The notes below the pieces were generated by a model, which was not told the origin of the DNA, ran no database searches, and saw only the letters and a list, made by a program, of their open reading frames with translations. From Desulfobacula sp. (GTDB taxonomy: Bacteria > Desulfobacterota > Desulfobacteria > Desulfobacterales > Desulfobacteraceae), in NCBI RefSeq assembly GCF_030145145.1, contig NZ_JAQYWD010000016.1, positions 53,163-117,162 on the forward strand: a DNA stretch of 64,000 nt, written 5' to 3'. Positions 17,221 through 27,488 of the stretch are shown one piece after another. How positions within the stretch are numbered: position 1 is the stretch's first letter; every line of letters starts with the position of its first letter. A program made the position numbers and the translations under genes.

Positions 17221-17558
17221 TGGCAAAGGGGTATATTCCAAAGCGTGGTGACATCGTCTGGATTGATTTTAATCCGGCTGCCGGCCATGAACAAATGGGG
17301 CAAAGACCGGCCATTGTCCTTTCTCCTTCTGCTTTTAATAAAAAAATTCTATTGGCCCTGGTTGCACCCATTACAAGCAGGGTCAGAGGACATGGGTTTG
17401 AAGTTTCTTTCAAGGGGAAAAAAATCAGCGGTGTGGTGCTTTGCCACCAGGTCAAAACCATTGATTTTGTTGAAAGGGGTTTACAATTTGCTGAAAAAGC
17501 ACCAGCCAGTGCGATCAGTGAAGTACTGGCAAAGGTAAAAGCCATCGTAAGCGAATAA
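17220..17558 (+). CDS. mazF: MazF/PemK-type mRNA interferase toxin
   Basis: 112 residues from the ATG at 17220, which shares a base with the antitoxin stop and has GGAAGGGA ahead; the ATG at 17214 is poorly placed. Family marks: PKRGDIVWIDFNPAAGHEQM, GQRPAIVLSP with the catalytic-pocket arginine, and VAPITS with the conserved threonine/serine. MazF toxins cut RNA at short sequences and halt translation. The frame is full length, and coupling to mazE is normal, so the pair looks functional. Confidence 0.93.
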   Translation: MAKGYIPKRGDIVWIDFNPAAGHEQMGQRPAIVLSPSAFNKKILLALVAPITSRVRGHGFEVSFKGKKISGVVLCHQVKTIDFVERGLQFAEKAPASAISEVLAKVKAIVSE

Positions 17559-17619
17559 AATAAATGTGCAAAAAAAAAGGGGGACAGATTTATTTTTTAG
17601 TTATTTTTTCTGAACAATA

Positions 17620-17903
17620 TATGAATAAATAACCCCCAGAGTTTGAACCGGTATGCATATTGTCTGAATAATCCTTTGAAATACACTGATCCGACCGGGC
17701 ATGTAGTTTTAGTCCTTTCAAAAGGAGTTGGGAGTCCCGCATTGTCTGTGATGGGGTACCAACATTCTGCTATCAGTATCAATGGAAAAATTACTGGACA
17801 TCATTCTCAAGCAAAAGGAGGGATAAAAGATGAAACTGATGACTGTCCGCAGAGGAACACAAAAAAATCGATCCGAAAGCTATCAGACGTTCCGAACGGG
17901 TAA
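17620..17903 (+). pseudogene. Rhs/YD-repeat core C-terminal fragment
   Basis: The frame begins around NPQSLNRYAYCLNNPLKYTD and TGHVV, the end of the Rhs-associated core (NRYxYxxNNPLxxxDPTG). It is followed by about 65 variable residues (SKGVGSPALSVMGYQHSAIS and onwards) before a stop. This is where polymorphic toxin tips begin. The huge upstream Rhs body is absent, so this is an orphan tail or recombination cassette. Confidence 0.65.
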
Positions 17904-18277
17904 AAACCATAAGTAAGTCAATCAAAATTCTCAAAATGGAAATCGGAAAAGAGGCCTTTATCAGAACACGCCGCTGGATAAAATGGAACTGCTCCGGGAC
18001 GTCATACAGACAAGTATTTAAAGTCAGGGCGCCAAATTCCAAAAATTTTAATGTCAAAAATACTGTTGGATTTCTACAACTTGCTATTCAAGCACTTCAA
18101 TCAGTTTTTCCTTAAAATGGTCAAGGCTTATTTGCTGTATTTTAGCTGGTACGGATGTCCTGTCTGAAACTCGTTAAATAGATGGCGTATAGTATCATAT
18201 ACGCCATCTATGGTAACGCGGGAAACGGAATAAAAGACAAACAAAATGGAATCTGTATTTAATTCCGGCGTTCTTTT
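17904..18277. other. Non-coding remnants after the Rhs tail
   Basis: A plus-strand frame ending TVGFLQLAIQALQSVFP before a stop near 18113 is open for about 85 codons from 17860, in another frame than the Rhs tail, and may be a further fragment of the same toxin region. No start or family is recognisable. The hairpin at 18179-18210 lies here. Confidence 0.35.
18179..18210. repeat. Perfect 13-bp inverted repeat
   Basis: Arms TAGATGGCGTATA and TATACGCCATCTA around GTATCA. There is no T run, so it is more likely an operator or recombination-type palindrome than a Rho-independent terminator. It lies downstream of the flavodoxin gene. Confidence 0.6.
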
Positions 18278-18793
18278 TTATGCAAAGAGCGATCTAACAA
18301 ATGCTTTGGCGTTGTCCACATCCTCTTGGTTCGGCCGGCCGGTCATCTGTTTGACCATACCCGCCCACTTATCATCATCCATATTTAATTTCTTTTGCAC
18401 TGGCGCGTGCATGGATTCAGCCAGAAAGCCTTGGCAGTCAAAACAGCCTTTATATTCGATACCTTTTTCTTTGCATGCGGCTTTCATGGGTTCTGCAAAG
18501 GCTTCCATATCCTGTTCTGGGTAGGCAGGAGCCATATGGGTAATAAAACCAGCCATCTGCTGACCGGAGCTTGCCTTGAGAACACCCAAACATTCTTTTA
18601 CCGGGGCTGCCATGCTGCCGGAGTGCAGGGGCGAGCCAATAAAAATGCAATCGTATTCGGCGACCATATCGGGGGTGAGTTCTTCAAGTTTCTTCAAGTC
18701 GGCATCACTGGCCTTTGCTGCTTCTTCACAGATGGCTTTGGCTATTTTTTCTGTGTTTCCACTCTGGCTGAAATAAGTTACCAACACTTTCAT
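18278..18793 (-). CDS. Flavodoxin family protein
   Basis: 171 residues starting MKVLVTYFSQSGNTEKIAKA, where SQSGNTE is the FMN phosphate-binding loop. IFIGSPLHSGSMAAPVKECL (about 50-70) gives the 50s loop and ITHMAPAYPEQD the 90s-loop region. The size suits a single-domain FMN protein used as an electron carrier or NAD(P)H-type reductase. The ATG at 18793 has AAGGAG at nine bases. It stands alone, and its redox partner is not evident. Confidence 0.9.
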   Translation of the reverse strand: MKVLVTYFSQSGNTEKIAKAICEEAAKASDADLKKLEELTPDMVAEYDCIFIGSPLHSGSMAAPVKECLGVLKASSGQQMAGFITHMAPAYPEQDMEAFAEPMKAACKEKGIEYKGCFDCQGFLAESMHAPVQKKLNMDDDKWAGMVKQMTGRPNQEDVDNAKAFVRSLFA

Positions 18794-18959
18794 GATCCAT
18801 TCTCCTTTTAATTAATGGATGATATTTTTAAATCACTTCGACTCTCAATATATGGGAGTTCCATTAACCCGTCTGTAGCATCTGCTACATTGTTACGAAT
18901 AATTATTTTATTTATTTGGGCCTCAAATCAATCCTGGTATTTTTTCATATTGTATGTTC

Positions 18960-19055
18960 GTGAAATTCTATCCTTCAGCCGGCAATGATGTAATGTCCCT
19001 TTTCCACCCAGGACACCAGTTCGGGTGCCACCTCCACAGGCGACCTATACACTTT
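18960..19055 (-). pseudogene. Short C-terminal relic
   Basis: Read on minus, the stretch translates to SPVEVAPELVSWVEKGHYIIAG and a stop, a protein-like tail with no gene attached upstream, because the next frame (19056) belongs to another protein. I cannot name the family. Confidence 0.25.
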
Positions 19056-19415
19056 TCAATAAAAATAAGACTTTTGGGAAATTTTCCTGAGATCTTTTTT
19101 TGTTTCTCCGGTCTTTTTCCGGTACTTTAGAAATTTTTCCATGTTGCAATTGGGTTTTGGCTTCAGCATACCAATTCCACCAAGCCCACCGGCTCCATAG
19201 CTACATTCGCAAAATGGACGGAATTCTATGAAATCTACACAAAATGAAGCTTTAACAGGATCACCAATTTGCCAACCTGCATTTGCAATAATACCAGCTC
19301 CATCATAACTTATTTTTTCGACCTTGCCTTCAAAAAAATATATTGAGGCCCCCAGAGATTCAGTTGTGTAACCAATTATCAGGAATACAAAAAATAATGG
19401 AATTGTCTTATTCAT
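19056..19415 (-). CDS. Hypothetical exported protein
   Basis: 119 residues. The start MNKTIPLFFVFLIIGYTTES is a clear signal peptide with probable cleavage after SLGA (about residue 23). The mature part reads FFEGKVEKISYDGAGIIANA and DPVKASFCVDF, an opening typical of small secreted beta-sandwich proteins (a G-V..I pattern followed by G---VKASF--D). The C-terminal third is basic and lysine-rich, and differs in character, so a frameshift from a longer ancestor is possible. No function is assigned. Confidence 0.6.
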   Translation of the reverse strand: MNKTIPLFFVFLIIGYTTESLGASIYFFEGKVEKISYDGAGIIANAGWQIGDPVKASFCVDFIEFRPFCECSYGAGGLGGIGMLKPKPNCNMEKFLKYRKKTGETKKDLRKISQKSYFY

Positions 19416-19765
19416 TTCCTCGTCTCATCCTTAATAAACAAATTATAGTTAACATAGCAAAAATTGTCTTTGTTCAACATGAAAATTTAAATGACACCCG
19501 AAAAACAATTTAATTGGAGATTCATTAACATTTTACTTTGTGACCTTCAGGCTATCAATGCTCCCGCATGCCGGATCAACCGGTTCCGGTTTGCAGTCAG
19601 GCTGCATCAAATGTAAATTTTGGGGCATCTTTGACTGCGGGACTATATGAAAAAACGCTTTTTATATGAAAAAGAATATCACCACAGAGATCACAGAGGA
19701 TACCTCTGTGGTCTCTGTGGTTAAAATATTTTTCATGATTTGTTGTGCCCACCAGGGCATGGGGG
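19416..19765. other. Intergenic region
   Basis: No gene visible. The only structure seen is the long hairpin at 19681-19721. AT-rich flanks. Confidence 0.4.
19681..19721 (-). terminator. Probable Rho-independent terminator
   Basis: 19-base arms (19681-19699 and 19703-19721) built on ACCACAGAGA and CCTCTGTG, with one G-T pair and a three-base loop. On minus it follows the gene at 19766-20350 and runs into a T-rich stretch. The arm itself contains an internal CACAGAG repeat. Confidence 0.65.
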
Positions 19766-20350
19766 TTAGTTAAAAGAGTATGTTGTTGGGTCAGCTTCAG
19801 GGTTTGATTTGAGAATATTCTCGCATTCGGGGCTGTTGCATTTTAATGTCTCCTCAAATTCATCCGGAGAAAATTTTCGATTTAGTTGTTTGATAATTCT
19901 AAGTGACGTATCGTAGTGGCGCAACAATACGGCAGCTTCTTTCTTTAAAGCAACCAACTCAGCTTCGACCTCTTCTACCGATTTTAAAGACTGATTTTTT
20001 TCCTCTTCATACTTTACAATTCTCTCATTCATTTTTGTGAAAAGTGATGATTTATCATCTAATGCTGCAATTTTTAGATGTTCTGCCTCGTACTTGTCCG
20101 GAAAATAATTTTTTTGAGCATCGGTAAGAAATTTTATATCTGTTCTCCAGAATCCATCCCAGTTCCAAAGAAGCGCAATAATAAGTACCAGCAGTGATAA
20201 ACGAACTAAAAAACCATCGAGATAATAAAAAGCGCCTCTGCTTTTGGGCGCTGGTGCTGGTGCTGGTAATGGTGCTGGCGCTAATGCAGGTGCTGGTGCA
20301 GGAAGAGTAGGTGATTTTTCAGTTTTCGCTTGATTTTTCTCTTCAGTCAT
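19766..20350 (-). CDS. Hypothetical membrane-anchored coiled-coil protein
   Basis: 194 residues with GGAGAG ahead of the start at 20350. Order of parts: a charged N-terminus, a proline/alanine-rich stretch (about 17-36, repeats of PAPA), one membrane helix (LVRLSLLVLIIALLWNW, about 48-64), then a long charged helical region (about 95-150, KYEEEKNQSLKSVEEVEAEL) likely to form a coiled coil, and a C-terminal pair of cysteines (CNSPEC). The topology suggests a cytoplasmic N-terminus and a periplasmic coiled coil. The family is unknown. The PA repeat is encoded by near-identical short repeats (GGTGCTGGTGCTGG), a likely slippage site. Confidence 0.65.
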   Translation of the reverse strand: MTEEKNQAKTEKSPTLPAPAPALAPAPLPAPAPAPKSRGAFYYLDGFLVRLSLLVLIIALLWNWDGFWRTDIKFLTDAQKNYFPDKYEAEHLKIAALDDKSSLFTKMNERIVKYEEEKNQSLKSVEEVEAELVALKKEAAVLLRHYDTSLRIIKQLNRKFSPDEFEETLKCNSPECENILKSNPEADPTTYSFN

Positions 20351-20978
20351 TTTTCTCTCCTTATTTTAAACATAAAATGAATATTGAGGCCCAATCCCTG
20401 CAGTCATTGAGAAGAAGGATTTATCAGGCATTATGTTCTTATAAAAAAGTATCGAAAATTCAAAAATAGAGCTTTTTATCTTTAAAAAAAGATCATCACT
20501 GCTGACAAGTAAACTTAATTACTTTATCATCCATAACAAAGTATCAAATTTTTTAAACAAATCCAATATTTTTTCCAAAAATGATCCAGACTCCTGTTCA
20601 ACGAGATCCCTGTAAGGCAAAATTGAAGAGTCGCAGGGATAGTTAGGGGGAGGGGCAACTGGTGAAACCGGACTTAATCGGCAGGAGTCGCCTCTTTGAA
20701 TTAATTATTTTTTACCTTAATGCGAAAGATTGACTTGCCATACTGTTTGGTTCAGACATTGAGCATGTTGTGCTCGTGCCCTGCTGCATGCATATTTCAT
20801 TGCTTTAATAATTTTCATACTTTTCTTGACAAAAAACGTCTTCCTATCGTACAGACGTCTGATGTAGATTTGGATAGGTCGAAGAAAAAATAGGCGGTAA
20901 AACTGGGGTTCATTTTCCTTTACAAATTATGGCATTTGACCTCTACACAAAGTCCGTCAAAATAAAGGAATCCAAACC
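20351..20978. other. Intergenic region with candidate operator
   Basis: No gene visible over 600 bases. The right end holds TTGACA at 20826-20831 and TACAGA at 20850-20855 (18-base spacer), a plausible promoter for the gene at 20979. The palindrome CAGACGTCTG (20852-20861) overlaps it. Confidence 0.4.
20826..20861 (+). promoter_or_regulatory. Candidate promoter with overlapping palindromic operator
   Basis: TTGACA, 18 bases, TACAGA. The perfect 10-base palindrome CAGACGTCTG covers the -10 element. This geometry suits repression by a TetR- or similar-type regulator. There is no regulator gene next to it. Confidence 0.35.
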
Positions 20979-22205
20979 ATGTCAAACGTAGATTTAAGTG
21001 TGGAAATTGCTGGTGTAAGGTTCAAAAACCCGATCGCAGCAGCCTCGGGAGTAATAACCAGGAGCGTACAGTCCGTAGAAGGATGCATAGAGGCAGGGGC
21101 ATCCGCAATCGTCACCAAGAGCATCTCTTTTGTTTCAGGGGTTTCGGGTGGCAAGTGGCTTCTTCCGAGACCAGCCATATGGCTTCTGGACAAGTATGGC
21201 GATCCCGGGAGCAGTCAGAACATTTCCATCGGCAATTTCAAGGAAGACGAAGGAATAGAGTTTGTAAAGAAAATAAAGCCCTTGACCCAGGCGGCCGACG
21301 TTGTTCTGATACCCAATATCAACATCATGAGCGATACCGAATTCTTCTCAGAAGATGAGGCCTTGGAACGTACGGCCGATATAGCCAAACGGCTTGAGTC
21401 GGCCGGCGCCGACATGCTGGAAGTCTTCAACGCCTGTCCGATTGATGTTGGCAGAAATAGCGGAGGCGACTGGGGGACGATATCCGATATCGATCATCTC
21501 GTGCGGGTAGCAGAAACACTGCAGCAAACAGTGGATATTCCCTTTTATTTCAAACTCCATACGGATGTGACGTGCGCCCATTTCCACCGGCTCGAAATGG
21601 CTGGAGCGGCAGGACATACCATCTATTCTCTCTTTCCAGCCACGGTTATCGACATAGAAACCGGGATGCCCATACTGCCTTTTCCATCCCCCTATTATGG
21701 GCGCGGTATCAGTGCACATGAGAATTATCAAACCGCCCGGCTCTCTGCGCTCACAACGCATCCGATCATTACCTCCGGCGGAACGATGACCGCCCGGGAT
21801 GTCATATCTCGTCTGATGTGTGGGGCATCGGTAGTTGAAGTAATGACCGCCGCCATGCGTTATGGGACCAATATTTTCACCGAAATGGTGGACGGGTTAG
21901 AAAACTTTATGATCCGGAAAGGCTACGAGGGCTTACAGGATATTATAGGAATCTCCGTCCCTCATGTAAATAATCCAGAAGAATACGAAAAATTTGTAAC
22001 AGAAAGACAGGTCCCCAGGGAAGCCATGGCCATGACCATTGACAAAGTAAAATGTGTGGGTTGCGCACAGTGTTCGGTTTGTCCCTATGGTGCCATGTCG
22101 ATGCAGGACGGATTTCCAAAATGGAAGGCAAAAGTATGTGAATTTTGCGGTTTATGCCAGACCATCTGTCCTGCAGATGCAATAATCATCATGCGCAGGA
22201 AATAG
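20979..22205 (+). CDS. DHOD/PreA-like oxidoreductase with C-terminal ferredoxin domain
   Basis: 408 residues, AAAGGA ahead of the ATG. The main body (about 1-310) is an FMN TIM-barrel of the dihydroorotate/dihydropyrimidine dehydrogenase type: FKNPIAAASGVITRS, NINIMSD, FNACPIDVGRN, PFYFKLHTDV and IITSGGTMTARDVISRLMCG (phosphate-binding). The C-terminus (about 345-408) carries two 4Fe-4S motifs, CVGCAQCSVCPYGA and CEFCGLCQTICPADA. This resembles PreA-type reductases, which take electrons via clusters to FMN. A pyrimidine pathway role is unproven, because no PreT or pyrimidine genes adjoin it. Active-site C in the FNACP loop is visible. Confidence 0.85.
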   Translation: MSNVDLSVEIAGVRFKNPIAAASGVITRSVQSVEGCIEAGASAIVTKSISFVSGVSGGKWLLPRPAIWLLDKYGDPGSSQNISIGNFKEDEGIEFVKKIKPLTQAADVVLIPNINIMSDTEFFSEDEALERTADIAKRLESAGADMLEVFNACPIDVGRNSGGDWGTISDIDHLVRVAETLQQTVDIPFYFKLHTDVTCAHFHRLEMAGAAGHTIYSLFPATVIDIETGMPILPFPSPYYGRGISAHENYQTARLSALTTHPIITSGGTMTARDVISRLMCGASVVEVMTAAMRYGTNIFTEMVDGLENFMIRKGYEGLQDIIGISVPHVNNPEEYEKFVTERQVPREAMAMTIDKVKCVGCAQCSVCPYGAMSMQDGFPKWKAKVCEFCGLCQTICPADAIIIMRRK

Positions 22206-22483
22206 CGGGAAAGTTAGTTGGCGACAGCATAACCAGTATCTTTTGCCTCCTGGCACCCTGTTATTGTGGTTTGATTTTCTTCAACATAAAGGCGCATAAA
22301 TGGTTCGATAAAGCGCCATATCAGCTTCAAAGGAAAGCTCAAGGCGATATTCATATCCTTCCGGGACATGCTTCTCTTTTTTTTTAGGACGATCCCTTCG
22401 GTATTTGGCAACTATTTTCAATAGAAGGGGATATCTGTTTATCAATTTGTATTTTTAAATTAGTTCTTCTAATTGTCGCACAA
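22206..22483. other. Unassigned stretch
   Basis: A minus-strand frame of 65 codons (22214-22411) contains SFPLKLIWRFIEPFMRLYVE, protein-like but with no start context and no family I know. It may be another relic of the same decay zone. Confidence 0.25.
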
Positions 22484-22622
22484 TAGATATTGCTCTTTTT
22501 CTCTTTCACCGCCACTCATGACCCTTTTGGCAAGAGCGATTACTGCAGACAGACCTGTTGAATATTTGTAAACGTAAAATGCACTGTAGAAATGGGGAAT
22601 TCTCATCTGTTGGCTCTTTTTT
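22484..22622 (-). pseudogene. Oligoendopeptidase F C-terminal fragment
   Basis: On minus the frame reads MRIPHFYSAFYVYKYSTGLS, then AVIALAKRVMSGGEREKEQY, and stops after LLCDN. This is the conserved M3 peptidase PepF tail (IPHFY--FYVYKYATG-SAA-AL). The rest of the roughly 600-residue enzyme is absent. Confidence 0.75.
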
Positions 22623-22706
22623 GGGGAGCAGTTATCAGTGCGGGTGTCGTGTTGTTGATCTCATCAGACCAGACTAAATGTAATATGAACACAAGTCACT
22701 GTTTTT

Positions 22707-22747
22707 TGGTGCCGGGCCCGACCCCGGACTTATACCATTGAACTATG
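22707..22747 (-). pseudogene. tRNA-like fragment
   Basis: On minus the sequence is ATAGTTCAATGGTATAA followed by GTCCGGGGTCGGGCCCGGCACCA in two blocks. The first matches a D-arm of the tRNA-Gly type; the second resembles a T-arm/acceptor end finishing in CACCA. The anticodon arm is missing, so no functional tRNA can form. Confidence 0.4.
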
Positions 22748-22888
22748 CAAAAAATTCATAAATCTTTGCTATTTTATCTTGATTTGTATAATGTCAATAT
22801 GAAATGGGTGGCAGAATAATTATTCATCATGATACCTTTTTAATTTCTTTCTGTTTATCACGCGAAATTAGCATGCTATGAGGAGGAT

Positions 22889-23089
22889 ATGGGTGATACA
22901 AAAGTAGACTATAAAATTCCGCCATCACAACTTCAGGGCGGTTATGATACATCTATTTTCCAATTTAAGTTGAAGAACGTTCAGTCATTGCTCTCAGGGC
23001 CTTTAGTCCTGAGCGTATTTCGAAAGTTTCATCCTCCTAAACAGGCCATCATGGAAAGCGTCATACATAATTCTTTGGTAGATCAATGA
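22889..23089 (+). pseudogene. Short ORF, possible Lon-B-like N-terminal fragment
   Basis: 66 codons after a GAGGAGGAT ribosome site. The first 30 residues, VDYKIPPSQLQGGYDTSIFQ, resemble the opening of Lon-type AAA proteases (PP--LR--CDP--F-F). After about residue 40 the resemblance ends. A real micro-gene cannot be excluded, because the ribosome site is strong although close to the ATG. Confidence 0.3.
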
Positions 23090-23129
23090 TTTCTCGTGCC
23101 ATATGTATATTATGCCTGTATAGATATAT

Positions 23130-23450
23130 AAATATATAGGAAACCAATTCCTGATTATGGAGTTTTTGACCGGAGCGCTTTTACCAACAGTTTTTGATCA
23201 AGATACTGCCATTGTGCTTGGTAAAACGCATGCAGCGCTTCACAATGCCGACTCAAGCCAATTGAATGAAGATATGATCGCGGAGGGCTTTGGAGGCCGA
23301 CATTATTGCTGCACCAACCTGATATTTTTTTCACAATTACCACAGCCATCGCATAATGTAGTATCAATTGTTGCGAAATAATTTGAAGCCCAATAATCAA
23401 CAGGTTTTGGAAGATTTTTATGAACTTGCAGCATACCGCGGTCAATGCGC
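23130..23450 (-). pseudogene. Decayed two-cluster 4Fe-4S ferredoxin
   Basis: On minus, VHKNLPKPVDYWASNYFATI leads into DTTLCDGCGNCEKN, an intact first cluster half. A frameshift in the run of A residues then leads to YQVGAAIMSASKALRD in another frame, an internal stop, and CMRFTKHNGSILIKN where a second CxxCxxCxxxCP--AI-L-K would be expected. Several lesions make it non-functional. Confidence 0.65.
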
Positions 23451-23605
23451 CCGGAACTGTCCGGTCTAATGGAAAAAATCGGCGTTGGTGTGTCGCTCAG
23501 CAAAACAGGCAAAAACAAAGATATGGGCTCATGGTTTATAGAACAGACAAAAGAGGAAGAATCCGCAGACGGAAGCGAAAAGATCACTGGGGCCTTGCTT
23601 TAAAA
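23441..23605 (+). pseudogene. Signal peptide peptidase SppA fragment
   Basis: The plus frame reads RSMRPELSGLMEKIGVGVSL, then SKTGKNKDMGSWFIEQTKEEE and a few more residues to a TAA. This matches the S49 peptidase segment L--KIGV-V-V-KSGKYKDMGSP-R-MT-EE. The catalytic serine and lysine regions are absent. It directly abuts the ferredoxin relic on the other strand. Confidence 0.65.
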
Positions 23606-23622
23606 GACCTTCTCAACGATTT

Positions 23623-23659
23623 AAAAAAGCCAGTACCCCAAAAGAGTACTGGCTTTTTT
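23623..23659 (-). terminator. katG: Bidirectional Rho-independent terminator
   Basis: Arms AAAAAAGCCAGTAC and GTACTGGCTTTTTT around CCCCAAAAGA. On minus it lies 64 bases after the catalase-peroxidase stop and ends in a T run. On plus it also ends in T. Confidence 0.85.
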
Positions 23660-23722
23660 ATAGCTCCCTGCATTAAAGCCGCCTATCGGTAAGCAACTTA
23701 TGCGACATCATAAGCAATTCAA

Positions 23723-25999
<2,277 letters not shown>

Positions 26000-26191
26000 C
26001 TAAAATTAAAAAAAAAGTAAGTCAAACGCTAAAAAATAAGGGGATAGTACGATAGATAAATACTTTTTGTTTAACTATATTAGGATGGGAAAATGCTTTT
26101 TGTCAAACAGTATATGAAAAAATTGCAAAACCAAACTAATTTTGGGCATAGTCCACCGTAATGCCTCAAGCCAAGTTCTTCGATAAAGCGG

Positions 26192-26854
26192 ATGATTCTC
26201 ATTGGGCCTGGCAAAATTTTTGGAATTTACCACAGTATCAAGTCTGGTTTCAACAATGGTAACCGTACACTCAATGGCATCGATTTTTCCTGGATCTGCG
26301 AAGGGCAGATTATTGCGAAATATGCCCGGAGCCACTTCAGCTCCCATACCGGAAGTGTTACCAAGACGGTTACAAAATGCATATCAGCAATAATGTCCGG
26401 TTACATCCCGATATCATCGCGTAAAATCGGCAAAGAAATTTCGAGACAGCTCACTAACCCCCCCCATATAGGAGAATTCAAAATCAAAAGAATCAATTCC
26501 CCGCTCGACATAATTGGAGATTATAAACAGTGTTCAAAACCATATATCAAAAATGTTCTCAATATTCAGAGTCAAAGAACTATCGTCACTGTTCATACCG
26601 ATATCGCCTATAATATAGTGGTTGGAGCGAGTGTGTATCTCAACGGCGTTGCAATCGATTGGTGGAAATCTGATGATCGGGGCAACTTTGTTGCCAAGTT
26701 CTTGTCAGATGAAATAAAAACATTGAACGGACTGATCATAGGCGACGATAATATACTGACGTTAAATGGGTATACTATTGGTCAAGAGGCATTTGTAGGA
26801 AGGCAGGATATCATGGTGATAGATAACGTCCTAGTAGAATCAGGGAAAGAGTAG
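26192..26854 (+). CDS. Hypothetical protein
   Basis: 220 codons, no family recognised. The C-terminal half (TIVTVHTDIAYNIVVGASVY, NGVAIDWWKSDDRGNFVAKF, LTLNGYTIGQEAFVGRQDIM) has the alternating pattern of beta-strands and looks genuinely coding. The N-terminal half is rich in serine, lysine and isoleucine and could be partly out of frame. There is no good ribosome site at the first ATG. Base composition is more AT-rich than its neighbours. It may be a broken surface or phage-like protein. Confidence 0.4.
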   Translation: MILIGPGKIFGIYHSIKSGFNNGNRTLNGIDFSWICEGQIIAKYARSHFSSHTGSVTKTVTKCISAIMSGYIPISSRKIGKEISRQLTNPPHIGEFKIKRINSPLDIIGDYKQCSKPYIKNVLNIQSQRTIVTVHTDIAYNIVVGASVYLNGVAIDWWKSDDRGNFVAKFLSDEIKTLNGLIIGDDNILTLNGYTIGQEAFVGRQDIMVIDNVLVESGKE

Positions 26855-26994
26855 GCGGATCGCTACTTGCTTTTCTGTTCTATGGCATGTCTTATATTCG
26901 AATGGGGTCTGGGGCAAAAAACTTAACTCGAGATGGGAAAAGCTGTGAAAGATTGAGGCGTATATAGGATTTTCCAATAAAATATATTTAACAC

Positions 26995-27023
26995 TTGACT
27001 TATAGGCGATATTCTTTTATATT
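26995..27023 (+). promoter_or_regulatory. Sigma-70 promoter of cold-shock gene
   Basis: TTGACT (26995-27000), 17-base spacer, TATATT (27018-27023). It is about 130 bases upstream of the cold-shock start, which leaves a leader of about 120 bases, as is usual for cspA-type mRNAs. Confidence 0.6.
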
Positions 27024-27066
27024 TAGGGAAGTGTGTTATGTTGTGTTAACACATAGGTTTCCCTCC

Positions 27067-27120
27067 AAGGTGAATATCCCGACAACAAAAGCGGTATTAT
27101 CCCCCAAAGTTAGAAACTTG
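27067..27120 (+). promoter_or_regulatory. Conserved cold-shock mRNA leader element
   Basis: This block (AAGGTGAATATCCCGA through CCCCCAAAGTTAGAAACT) recurs with few changes in the leader of the second cold-shock gene (47283-47336, minus). The CCCCCAAAGTTAGAAACT core is identical in both. Since it lies between promoter and start codon it is probably an RNA-level control element. It may be a thermosensing structure (inference). Confidence 0.55.
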
Positions 27121-27153
27121 TATTTTTTTATTTTTTTTTAGGAGATTGCCAAT

Positions 27154-27357
27154 ATGGCTAATGGTATCGTAAAATGGTTTAACGAATCAAAAGGTTTTGG
27201 ATTTATCGAACAGCAAGACGGTGGAAAAGATGTGTTTGTACATCACTCAGGCATTAATTCAACCGGGTTTAAATCCCTCAGTGAAGGGGATAGTGTTACA
27301 TTCGACATTGAAGAAGGCCAGAAAGGTCCTGCAGCAGCAAATGTAACCGTGGTTTAG
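27154..27357 (+). CDS. Cold-shock domain protein
   Basis: 67 residues, one cold-shock OB-fold: [17 protein letters not shown] (RNP1, KGFGFI) and [10 protein letters not shown] (RNP2, VFVHH), ending in [10 protein letters not shown]. It binds single-stranded RNA/DNA as an RNA chaperone. GGAGA lies ahead of the ATG. It is monocistronic, with a promoter, a long leader and a terminator. It is about 85 percent identical by eye to the product at 47049-47249. Confidence 0.96.
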   Translation: MANGIVKWFNESKGFGFIEQQDGGKDVFVHHSGINSTGFKSLSEGDSVTFDIEEGQKGPAAANVTVV

Positions 27358-27407
27358 TAAACCGTTTTATTTGCTTTAAAAAAAAGTCATCTTGATGACT
27401 TAAAAAT

Positions 27408-27444
27408 AAAAGACCCTGAACAGAAGATTGTTCAGGGTCTTTTT
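27408..27444 (+). terminator. Rho-independent terminator of cold-shock gene
   Basis: Arms AAAAGACCCTGAACA and TGTTCAGGGTCTTTT around GAAGAT, followed by T. A smaller hairpin, AAGTCATC/GATGACTT, precedes it at about 27385-27402. Confidence 0.88.
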
Positions 27445-27488
27445 GTTTTTACGATACGCCCTCTTTGTTTTCGCCACCAAGATATATT

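Noticed and set aside
19961..20300. Repeated GGTGCTGG tracts taken as a possible CRISPR or VNTR
   Set aside because: They encode the PA-rich stretch of one protein; no spacers and only short units.
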